DNA of 64,000 nucleotides from Paenibacillus sp. JJ-100 (lineage in GTDB: Bacteria; Bacillota; Bacilli; Paenibacillales; Paenibacillaceae), in NCBI RefSeq assembly GCF_948329825.1, contig NZ_CAOJCM010000002.1, positions 124,001-188,000 of the forward strand. Direction: 5' to 3'. The notes under the pieces were generated by a model. The model had not been told where the DNA came from. It did not search any database and worked only from the letters and a program-made list of their open reading frames with translations. The position numbers and the translations under genes are program-made. Of the stretch, positions 57,007 through 64,000 are shown piece by piece; position 1 is the stretch's first letter; each line of letters opens with the position of its first letter.

Positions 57007-59012
57007 GCTTGATTCCCCCTTCTTGATTTAAGCGAAATACTCTCTTTTTTGTTAACTTTTTTTTTCGATTTTACGGAAGCGCTACCTTCAGCGATGGGCT
57101 TCGTTTTACGTCGTGTATTTTTCTTCAAAATAACGATACTCAAAGGGGGTAAATCCACTTCCAGGCTGTTCGGATGGCCATGAAATGGAATCTTTTCCGT
57201 ATGAATCTGCATATCATTAGTTATCCCTGAACCGCCGTAATCTGAATGGTCACTGTTCAGAATTTCGGTATACATACCGGGACGCATGACGCCAATCCGG
57301 TAACGCTCCCTTCTGACAGGTTGGAAGTTAATAAGCACAAGGAGTGTATCCGCAGGTTTTTTTCCTTTGCGCACAAATGAAATGACACTTTGGCTATGAT
57401 CATCTGGAGTGATCCATTCATAACCGTCAAAGGAATGATCAAGCTCCCATAAAGCTTTTTCACGGACGTACAGTTCCGACAGTTTTCGTTCAAACGTGTG
57501 CAGACTGCGGTGACTGTCATAATCCAGTAAAAACCAGTCCAGCTGATCTTCATCTTTCCATTCGATGAATTGGCCGAACTCTCCACCCATGAACAATAGT
57601 TTTTTGCCCGGAAATGTCATGAAATAACCAAGGAACGCGCGCATACCTGCAAATTTCTGCTCATAACTTCCTGGCATTTTGTTCAACAGTGACTTTTTAC
57701 CATGTACCACCTCGTCATGGGACAGAGGAAGCACGTAATTTTCAGAAAAGGAGTATACAACCGGGAATGTAAGCAAATGATGTTTGGAAGGACGCTCATG
57801 AAAATCAGATTCTATGTAATCCAGGGTATCATTCATCCAGCCCATATTCCATTTGTAGTTAAAACCCAGACCACCTTTATCAACCGGCATAGTGACCATT
57901 GGCCAGGCACTGGATTCTTCAGCCATCATTAACGCATAAGGAAAGTATTCAAAAATAGTCTTGTTTAACTGTTGTAAAAAAACAATAGCTTCTTTATTTT
58001 CCAGACCACCTTCATGATTCGTTCGATATTGGCCTGGTTGCTTCTCAAAATCAAGACGAAGCATGCTTGTAACAGCATCAATACGTAGTCCGTCAAAATG
58101 ATACATTTCCATCCAGTACATCGCATTGGAAATAAGGAATGAGCGAACCTCTGGTTTGGAATAGTCAAAGCTGAGTGTGCCCCAGCCTGGTTTCTCGGCT
58201 AACATCGGATCAGCGTACTCGAACAAAGGAGTTCCATCAAACAGACGCAGACCATGTTCATCTTTTGCAAAATGAGCAGGCACCCAATCCAGCAATACAC
58301 CAATACCCGCCTGATGTAGCTTGTCCACAAGATACATGAGATCTTTCGGCTGCCCATAACGGCTTGTCGGTGCGTAGAAACCTGTGTTTTGATACCCCCA
58401 TGACAGGTCATAAGGATGCTCACTAAGGGGCATCATTTCAACATGGGTATAATTCATGTCCAATAAATAAGGAATAAGCAAGTCGGCCATCTCACGGTAA
58501 TTATATAAACTGTCATCATCTTTGCGTTTCCACGTTCCCAGATGCATTTCATAAATATGTAAAGGTTTATTATACATCGCCCGCTGCTTGCGTCTCCACG
58601 CACCATCATTCCATTTGTAACCTTCAATCGAACTTGTGACAGAAGCTGTTTGAGGGCGAACCTCTGCATGAAATGCGTAAGGATCTGCTTTAAGGATTTC
58701 GGTACCATCTTCCGTTAAAATGCGAAATTTGTATAAAGTACCTTCTTCAATTCCCGGAAAAAAACGAGTCCAAAATCCAGATTCGGGTATCTTATATAAA
58801 GGTTCCTTTTCACCTTTCCATCCATTGCGGTCTAATGCCAGTCCAACTTCGACAGCATTCGGGGCCCATACGGTAAAGCGGAACCCTTGACGGTGATCGC
58901 GAGTCTCAGGATGCGCGCCTAATATACGATAACTGTGATGAAGATTACCTTCATGAAATAAATAAATGTCCTCAGATAAAATTTCCGGTTGTGTTAACGG
59001 TTCGATAGCCAA
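57003..59012 (-). CDS. glgB: 1,4-alpha-glucan branching enzyme
   Basis: GH13 branching enzyme of 669 residues. A CBM48 domain (about 25-120, RILGAHPETRDHRQGFRFTV) precedes the barrel. Region motifs: DWVPAHF, GLRIDAVTSM with the nucleophile Asp, MAEESSAWP with the acid/base Glu and LSHDEVVHGK. The TTG start at 59012 follows AAGAAGGTGA. The last 40 residues are a Lys/Arg/Ser-rich tail (KKNTRRKTKPIAEGSASVKS and on) beyond the usual end of the enzyme. The gene overlaps glgA by four bases. It introduces alpha-1,6 branches in glycogen. Confidence 0.96.
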   Translation of the reverse strand: MAIEPLTQPEILSEDIYLFHEGNLHHSYRILGAHPETRDHRQGFRFTVWAPNAVEVGLALDRNGWKGEKEPLYKIPESGFWTRFFPGIEEGTLYKFRILTEDGTEILKADPYAFHAEVRPQTASVTSSIEGYKWNDGAWRRKQRAMYNKPLHIYEMHLGTWKRKDDDSLYNYREMADLLIPYLLDMNYTHVEMMPLSEHPYDLSWGYQNTGFYAPTSRYGQPKDLMYLVDKLHQAGIGVLLDWVPAHFAKDEHGLRLFDGTPLFEYADPMLAEKPGWGTLSFDYSKPEVRSFLISNAMYWMEMYHFDGLRIDAVTSMLRLDFEKQPGQYRTNHEGGLENKEAIVFLQQLNKTIFEYFPYALMMAEESSAWPMVTMPVDKGGLGFNYKWNMGWMNDTLDYIESDFHERPSKHHLLTFPVVYSFSENYVLPLSHDEVVHGKKSLLNKMPGSYEQKFAGMRAFLGYFMTFPGKKLLFMGGEFGQFIEWKDEDQLDWFLLDYDSHRSLHTFERKLSELYVREKALWELDHSFDGYEWITPDDHSQSVISFVRKGKKPADTLLVLINFQPVRRERYRIGVMRPGMYTEILNSDHSDYGGSGITNDMQIHTEKIPFHGHPNSLEVDLPPLSIVILKKNTRRKTKPIAEGSASVKSKKKVNKKESISLKSRRGNQA

Positions 59013-59207
59013 GGAATCACCTTCTTTTCTTCAGGAAATAGATATAACGTTAATCATTACCCCATTCTAGCCAAATTGAAAAGAAAAATGCGTTGTTTTA
59101 AAAATGATGTATTTTTTCAGAATTTTTACAATAACTATCGTTTCAGAAGCTTAGCTTTCGTTTACTAATGTACTACACTGCACAAATATTTTGGGAGGGA
59201 AACGATC

Positions 59208-60434
59208 ATGTTTAATAAAGATTGCATCGCTATGCTGTTGGCGGGAGGAGAAGGAAAACGACTGGCTCCTTTAACCTCAAGGATCGCTAAACCCGCTGTA
59301 CCGTTTGGCGGGCACTACCGGATTATCGATTTTCCTCTCAGTAACTGCGTCAACTCGGGAATCGATACGGTAGGAGTTCTGACACAATATCAGGCGGAAT
59401 CGCTACACGAACATATTGGTCAAGGAGAACCATGGACACATGGTAATTCAAGTGAGAGCGGCATCTCCTTGCTCCCATCTTATCATACAGGAAATGACGA
59501 ATACTCGGGAACTGCGGATGCCATATATAAAAATATAGACTATATTGACCAACAGAATCCCGAAAATGTTCTCATTTTGTCGGGCGATCACATCTACCAT
59601 ATGAATTATCGTGAAATGCTTGAAGCACATAAGGCAAATAACGCGGCTGCCACGATTTCCGTTATGGAAGTACCTTGGGATGAAGCGCATCGCTTTGGGA
59701 TTATGGCTGCAGATGAAAATCTGCGTGTGACTGAATTCGCTGAAAAGCCGGCTGAACCCAAAAGCAACCTCGCCTCGATGGGAATATACATGTTTAAATG
59801 GCAATATCTGAAACGTCATCTACTCGAAGATGCTGCGAATCCAGATTCCAGCCATGACTTCGGAAAAGATGTCATTCCTCAGATGTTAAAGGAAAACAAC
59901 TCACTTTTCGTGTATAATTTTGATGGTTACTGGAAAGATGTCGGTACGGTTAAAAGCCTTTGGGATGCCCATATGGATCTGCTGTATAACGATGAGAATT
60001 GGAGCTTGCAAAGAGAAGACTGGCCTATGTTTACCCGCGAATGGCGCTTCAAGCCTAGTGCGATCAAAACAAGACAAACGCAAATGGAACATCTCTCTTC
60101 CATGGTTCATGACTCTTGCGCCATCGAAGGTCGTGCAGAACGTTCTGTCATCTTCTGCGGAGCTGAGGTGGGTAAAGGATCTGAAGTGCTGGACAGTGTC
60201 ATTATGCCAAATGCACGCGTAGGCCGTGGTGTTCACATTGAACGCGCAATTATTGGCGAAGGAGCCATCATTAAGGATGGCGCTATTGTGAAAGGTACCA
60301 GTGATGAAATTGTTGTTGTTGGCCCGAACGAGATCGTGGCACCTAAACCAGCCGTTCGTAGCCAACCTGTACGCATCCTTAAAGAGGTCTATGAGAAAAG
60401 CGGACGTCTCCGTACTGGAGAACTATCCTCATAA
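59208..60434 (+). CDS. glgC: Glucose-1-phosphate adenylyltransferase
   Basis: ADP-glucose pyrophosphorylase of 408 residues, which commits glucose-1-phosphate to glycogen. [20 protein letters not shown] is the nucleotide-binding start, [10 protein letters not shown] the sugar-phosphate/metal region and [20 protein letters not shown] the second substrate site. The C-terminal 130 residues form a left-handed beta-helix with hexapeptide repeats ([20 protein letters not shown]). A GGGAGGGAA stretch precedes ATG 59208. It is divergent from glgB-glgA. No glgD is nearby, unlike B. subtilis glgBCDAP, so it may act as a homotetramer. Terminator follows. Confidence 0.95.
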   Translation: MFNKDCIAMLLAGGEGKRLAPLTSRIAKPAVPFGGHYRIIDFPLSNCVNSGIDTVGVLTQYQAESLHEHIGQGEPWTHGNSSESGISLLPSYHTGNDEYSGTADAIYKNIDYIDQQNPENVLILSGDHIYHMNYREMLEAHKANNAAATISVMEVPWDEAHRFGIMAADENLRVTEFAEKPAEPKSNLASMGIYMFKWQYLKRHLLEDAANPDSSHDFGKDVIPQMLKENNSLFVYNFDGYWKDVGTVKSLWDAHMDLLYNDENWSLQREDWPMFTREWRFKPSAIKTRQTQMEHLSSMVHDSCAIEGRAERSVIFCGAEVGKGSEVLDSVIMPNARVGRGVHIERAIIGEGAIIKDGAIVKGTSDEIVVVGPNEIVAPKPAVRSQPVRILKEVYEKSGRLRTGELSS

Positions 60435-60452
60435 TTTCAATTTAACATATTA

Positions 60453-60482
60453 AAAAAGCGAGCCTTCTCAGGCTCGCTTTTT
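60453..60482. terminator. Terminator of glgC
   Basis: AAAAAGCGAGCC and GGCTCGCTTTTT flank TTCTCA. A T run on both strands also serves the convergent histidine kinase gene. Confidence 0.92.
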
Positions 60483-60535
60483 CGTTTCCCCTTAATCCAC
60501 TCATGTTTGTCCTCACGGATGCTCAATACAAAAAT

Positions 60536-62035
60536 TTATAGCTTCTCTTTATCAGAAGTTTGATGAGGATCTGATGATTTCTCAGGCTCCACTTCTATAC
60601 TCGTTGTATCTTCTTGAATGGGCAGATCTTCTTGTTCGAGCATGGGTAACGAGATCGTTACTGTCGTACCGGACCCTAGCTCACTTTGTATCGTGATTGT
60701 ACCCTCATGTAACTCTACAAGTTCTTGTGTAATCGCAAGACCTAGGCCAGTTCCTCCATTCTGGTGATTTACCTGGAAGAAGCGATCCCTTACTTTGATC
60801 AGATGTTCTTCACTGATCCCAATCCCAGTATCCTGCACAGCAGTTACAATCTGACCGTTCTCTTCTTTCACAGATATGAAGATCCATGAGTTTTCGTGTG
60901 AGAATTTGATGGCATTATCTACGATATTTAGGAATACCTGCTTCAGTCGATTGCCATCACCATGAACATTGTAGGCATGAGTCTCATCCGTATCCAGCTT
61001 CAAATGAACTTGTTTCTGTTCGGCTTTGGCCCATACGTTTAACATCGTTTCCTGTACAATCTCACGAATATTAACTGTACCCTTAACCAGCTTCATCTGA
61101 TTCTGTTGCAGCTTGGAAAAGTCGAGCATCTCCTCCACCAATCCGATTAAACGCTCCGTTTCCTTCGCAATGATCCCCATACCAATTCGAGTTTCTTCCG
61201 GATCATATCCACCAGAATCCAACGTTTCACTCCAGCCTTTGATACTGGTCAGCGGCGTTCGCAATTCATGAGAAATAGAAGAAATAAAATCGTCTTTGAT
61301 CTGATTACTACGTACAATTTCATGAGCCATGAAGTTTAATGTTGAAGCAAGTTCACCCAACTCATGTTTGTAATTTCCTTTGACCCTTACGTCGAGACGC
61401 CCTTTCGCCATTTGAGCAGATACCGCTGTAATGTTGTTAAGAGGGCGCACGATTGAATTGGCCATACCAATACTAATGATCAATACGATCGCCAGTACAC
61501 CTACTCCTACAGCGATAGCCAGCATTCCCATAACGAGTAATTTGGAGTTTACCGATTCGAGGGACGTCAGATAACGTACAATGTACGTATTTTCACCGCC
61601 CAGATCGAATTTATTAGCAACTGCCATGACTGATTCGCCTGTAACGGGCTGTCTACCAATCCATCTTCCCATGTCACCGTTTAATGCCTGCATAATGTCA
61701 CTTGTTTGCAACACAGCCCTGTCGGATTCAAATGCTGTCGAACTCGCAAGTACACGACCATTCAGATCCAGGATTTCCAGTTCCGTATTATCTAGTGCTA
61801 GACGAACAAGAAGCCTGGACAAATTATTATTGCCCTCTTCCCCATTACTAACTCTGGCAATCGGTTCGAAGAAGTCTCTGTTATTGGTAATATGTGTGCT
61901 GATTGTATTGTAGATACTCTCGTAATAATACCGCTGCACAGCTAGCATAAACACAAATTCAAGCAGTACCAAAGCGAGGAATACGACAATAAAGTAATGT
62001 AGTACGATTTGCCGTGTGATCCCTTTTTTTATCAT
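60536..62035 (-). CDS. Sensor histidine kinase, HAMP type
   Basis: Membrane histidine kinase of 499 residues. Two membrane segments (about 8-30 and 165-190) flank an extracytoplasmic sensor region. A HAMP domain (IVRPLNNITAVSAQMAKGRL) and the HisKA helix with SISHELRTPLTSIKG (phospho-His) follow. The ATPase domain has NIVDNAIKFSHEN, DTGIGISEEH and GGTGLGLAITQEL. The acidic C-terminal tail is 40 residues long. ATG 62035 overlaps the response-regulator stop (ATGATA), with GAAGGGCC upstream. The signal is unknown; the layout resembles PhoR and ResE-type kinases. Confidence 0.93.
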   Translation of the reverse strand: MIKKGITRQIVLHYFIVVFLALVLLEFVFMLAVQRYYYESIYNTISTHITNNRDFFEPIARVSNGEEGNNNLSRLLVRLALDNTELEILDLNGRVLASSTAFESDRAVLQTSDIMQALNGDMGRWIGRQPVTGESVMAVANKFDLGGENTYIVRYLTSLESVNSKLLVMGMLAIAVGVGVLAIVLIISIGMANSIVRPLNNITAVSAQMAKGRLDVRVKGNYKHELGELASTLNFMAHEIVRSNQIKDDFISSISHELRTPLTSIKGWSETLDSGGYDPEETRIGMGIIAKETERLIGLVEEMLDFSKLQQNQMKLVKGTVNIREIVQETMLNVWAKAEQKQVHLKLDTDETHAYNVHGDGNRLKQVFLNIVDNAIKFSHENSWIFISVKEENGQIVTAVQDTGIGISEEHLIKVRDRFFQVNHQNGGTGLGLAITQELVELHEGTITIQSELGSGTTVTISLPMLEQEDLPIQEDTTSIEVEPEKSSDPHQTSDKEKL

Positions 62036-62730
62036 TGATCCCGGCCCTTCCATTTGTACCCGTGACCCCATACAGTTTGCAGGTATTCAGGCTCGGAAGG
62101 ATTGTTCTCAATTTTTTGACGCAGACGACGGATGTTTACATCAACAATTTTGGGATCACCCATATACTCTTTCCCCCAAACGTGATCCAGTAGCAAGTCA
62201 CGGCTTAGTGGTGTATTTTCTTTTTCCAAGAAGAACTGAATTAATGAAAACTCTGTTGGGGTTAATTCAATCGCTTCATTATTCTTTTTAAACTGTTTAG
62301 AGATCAAATCAAGTGAAAATGGTCCGGATTGGAATGTGACTTTGGCGGCTGTTTCACGATGTACGTTAACTCGGCGCAACAGAGATTGAATCCGTGCAAT
62401 CAGTTCAGTGGGGCTGAACGGTTTGCTTACGTGGTCGTCCGCTCCAACCGAAAGGGCATATACTTTGTCCTGTTCCTGAACTTTTGCCGTGAGGAAAATA
62501 ATGCCAAGCCGTTCATTCGTTTCACGAATCCGTCTACACACTTCAAATCCGTCAATACCAGGAACCATAACGTCCAGTAGTGCAAGATCAATATCTGGAA
62601 CGGATTGCAAAATACGCAGTGCTTCATGGCCGTCCCCAGCTTCCAGCACTTCAAATCCGTTTCGCTTTAAGTTAATAACGATAAAACTGCGAATGGATTC
62701 TTCATCTTCAAGAATAAGTACTTTACTCAT
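62032..62730 (-). CDS. OmpR/PhoB-family response regulator
   Basis: Response regulator of 232 residues. The receiver domain (1-118) has the acidic pair in LILEDEESI, the phospho-Asp in LALLDVMVPGIDG and Lys in VSKPFSPTELI. The winged-helix DNA-binding domain (about 130-232) has DPKIVDVNIRRLRQKI and WGHGYKWKG at its end. ATG 62730 is preferred over TTG 62733; AAAGGAAG precedes both. Co-transcribed with the overlapping kinase gene. Targets unknown. Confidence 0.94.
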   Translation of the reverse strand: MSKVLILEDEESIRSFIVINLKRNGFEVLEAGDGHEALRILQSVPDIDLALLDVMVPGIDGFEVCRRIRETNERLGIIFLTAKVQEQDKVYALSVGADDHVSKPFSPTELIARIQSLLRRVNVHRETAAKVTFQSGPFSLDLISKQFKKNNEAIELTPTEFSLIQFFLEKENTPLSRDLLLDHVWGKEYMGDPKIVDVNIRRLRQKIENNPSEPEYLQTVWGHGYKWKGRDQ

Positions 62731-62744
62731 CAAGTTCTTCCTTT

Positions 62745-64000
62745 CTATTCAGCTGAGAAGTTTTTGTTTAATGCATCTTTGGCCGCCTCAGATGATGCAA
62801 CACGTGATGCAATTACCCGATCTCTCGTTCGCGTAATCTCCTTCCAGCTTTTTCCCTTTTCAAGATCCCACTGAGAAAACGTAAAATATTTGATCTCGGC
62901 TACGGTTTCATCCGTTTTGATCATTTTAAACCGAATATATTTTTCCTTCTCCGATTTGGTGTCAATCGTGATCTTGCCATACCATTCAGGCTTCAGGTTA
63001 AGATGGAACAAATCCGCATCATCCCGGAACTGGAAGGATACAAACTTCTTATCATCTTCGCCATCCCATTGATAGAACGTATAAAACCACATTCTTGAAT
63101 CAAATACGTAGTGTTCCCAGCCTTTTGGTGTTTCTTTTAATCCAAACTCAATAATACCATCATTATTCACATCACCGCTTAAAATTTTGTCATCTCTATA
63201 GGTTTGATCTGGTGATTTGAAAGCACTGATGAGTTTATCGTCTTTTACATACATGATCTCTGTAAAGGAACTTCGATCATCCAGATTTGCGTCGAGCACA
63301 ATTCCTACTCTATCCTGAGCGATCTCTCCGCCCAGCGCATTGTATATCTCTTTGACGGTATAATCCGTTACCAAACGATCCATTTCTTTAAAACTGTCTT
63401 CCTGATACTGATAGAGCGCAATAGTAGCGAAACCGTTCATATTGATAGAAACAACAACAAAATCACTTTTACCGTCTCCGTTTAAGTCCAGTGATTTACC
63501 TTGCATATCATCAATAATCATCTGATTATAAGGTAGGCCACCAAGCACTTGTTCCAATATCCCACCCTTATAGGAATATGCAGTTAAGGCTTTCTGATCC
63601 TGTAGACTAACACCAACGACAATGTCCGGATTTCCATCATTCGTTACATCCATGACTTTGAATGATTCAAGATCATTGCCTGGCACATCAAAGGTAAGCT
63701 TTTTGACCCAAGAACCTTCCTGTTCTTCTAAAATCATACCATGAATACGCACATCTTCATTGGGTGTTTCATAAAAAACACTAGCTTCCCGTATGCCATC
63801 GCCGTTCAAGTCTTCCACACGAATCATACTTGTATTGCTCATATCTTTAGGCCGGATCAGTTTACTCTCAGCCGGTGTTTCCTTTTGAACAATATTATAC
63901 AGTTTTTCCTTGTCCGTAGACATCATTGGCGGTTTCATCAGAAGCTTGGGGTCACTGATAAAGGTACAGCCGCTCAACATCGCTCCAAGCAGAATAGCCA
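62745..64000 (-). CDS. Lipoprotein with FG-GAP/VCBS-like repeats, 5' end outside the window
   Basis: The frame is open to the right edge. The visible start reads AILLGAMLSGC, the end of a signal peptide with a lipobox (LSGC), so the true start codon lies a few residues beyond 64000. The mature protein of about 400 residues has calcium-loop-like repeats: VEDLNGDGIREASVFY, VMDVTNDGNPDIVVG, SLDLNGDGKSDFVVV and SGDVNNDGIIEFGLK. These are FG-GAP/VCBS-type propeller or EF-hand-like motifs. It lies 11 bases upstream of the response regulator, so it may be the first known gene of that operon and might sense the envelope state for the kinase. That link is inference. Confidence 0.85.
   Translation of the reverse strand, partial: AILLGAMLSGCTFISDPKLLMKPPMMSTDKEKLYNIVQKETPAESKLIRPKDMSNTSMIRVEDLNGDGIREASVFYETPNEDVRIHGMILEEQEGSWVKKLTFDVPGNDLESFKVMDVTNDGNPDIVVGVSLQDQKALTAYSYKGGILEQVLGGLPYNQMIIDDMQGKSLDLNGDGKSDFVVVSINMNGFATIALYQYQEDSFKEMDRLVTDYTVKEIYNALGGEIAQDRVGIVLDANLDDRSSFTEIMYVKDDKLISAFKSPDQTYRDDKILSGDVNNDGIIEFGLKETPKGWEHYVFDSRMWFYTFYQWDGEDDKKFVSFQFRDDADLFHLNLKPEWYGKITIDTKSEKEKYIRFKMIKTDETVAEIKYFTFSQWDLEKGKSWKEITRTRDRVIASRVASSEAAKDALNKNFSAE

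Noticed and set aside
59448..60365. Minus-strand frames inside glgC
   Set aside because: Shadows of glgC; low-complexity translation and no start signals.

Overview
The window looks like a chromosomal stretch of an endospore-forming, low-to-moderate-GC Gram-positive, most likely a Paenibacillus. The evidence is strong AGGAGG-type ribosome binding sites with frequent GTG and TTG starts, a gerA-type germinant receptor operon, LicT-type antitermination, FMN and c-di-AMP riboswitches in Firmicute style, DUF3231, DUF4247 and DUF4178 proteins, and a Bacillus-type divergent glycogen locus. The genus is an inference from gene content.

Layout. 1-6360: an Asp-box lipoprotein (runs off the left edge), L-lactate dehydrogenase, a chromate transporter, a Xer-type tyrosine recombinase and an unknown 364-residue protein. 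6364-10883: a complete beta-glucoside operon (licT-bglP-bglA) on the minus strand, with a promoter, an overlapping cre-like site and two RAT/terminator switches. 10890-15370: a CGNR zinc-finger regulator, an FMN riboswitch driving an EamA transporter (probable flavin transporter), an amidase and a DUF3231 protein. 15476-24965: a gerA-C-B receptor operon, two LysE-family exporters, an amino-acid permease, a Gln-rich small protein, a Mn-catalase and a YqcI/YcgG protein. 25478-31907: an aldo/keto reductase and an SDR, a GNAT protein, an XerS-like recombinase, mobB-moeA and an HNH-like protein.

32262-46404 is the notable accessory region. A minus-strand operon encodes two VgrG-like spike proteins, a pentapeptide-repeat protein, an Imm11-like protein and a DUF4280 (PAAR-like) protein. 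The second spike protein is 1,094 residues long and is fused to a conserved, membrane-segment-containing linker and a C-terminal toxin tip. Downstream lie two more copies of the linker without the spike. One is an intact 'headless' cassette with a CdiA-type tip and a CdiI-like immunity gene. The other is a frameshifted, internally deleted cassette with a zincin-type (HESYH) tip. Further immunity-like genes, a decayed IS3-family element, a roughly 320-bp intergenic repeat and a recurring hairpin separate the cassettes. No sheath, tube, baseplate or ATPase genes are in the window, so how the spike is delivered is open.

46557-64000: an envelope-stress-type cluster (PspA, DUF350, DUF4178, DUF4247), an LpdD-like small protein, a polysaccharide deacetylase, a c-di-AMP-riboswitch-controlled LysM-3D wall protein, an amino-acid ABC transporter with fused binding protein and permease, an M20 amidohydrolase, glycogen synthesis genes (glgB-glgA divergent from glgC), and a two-component system next to a lipoprotein with FG-GAP-like repeats that runs off the right edge. 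I saw no rRNA, tRNA or CRISPR array.
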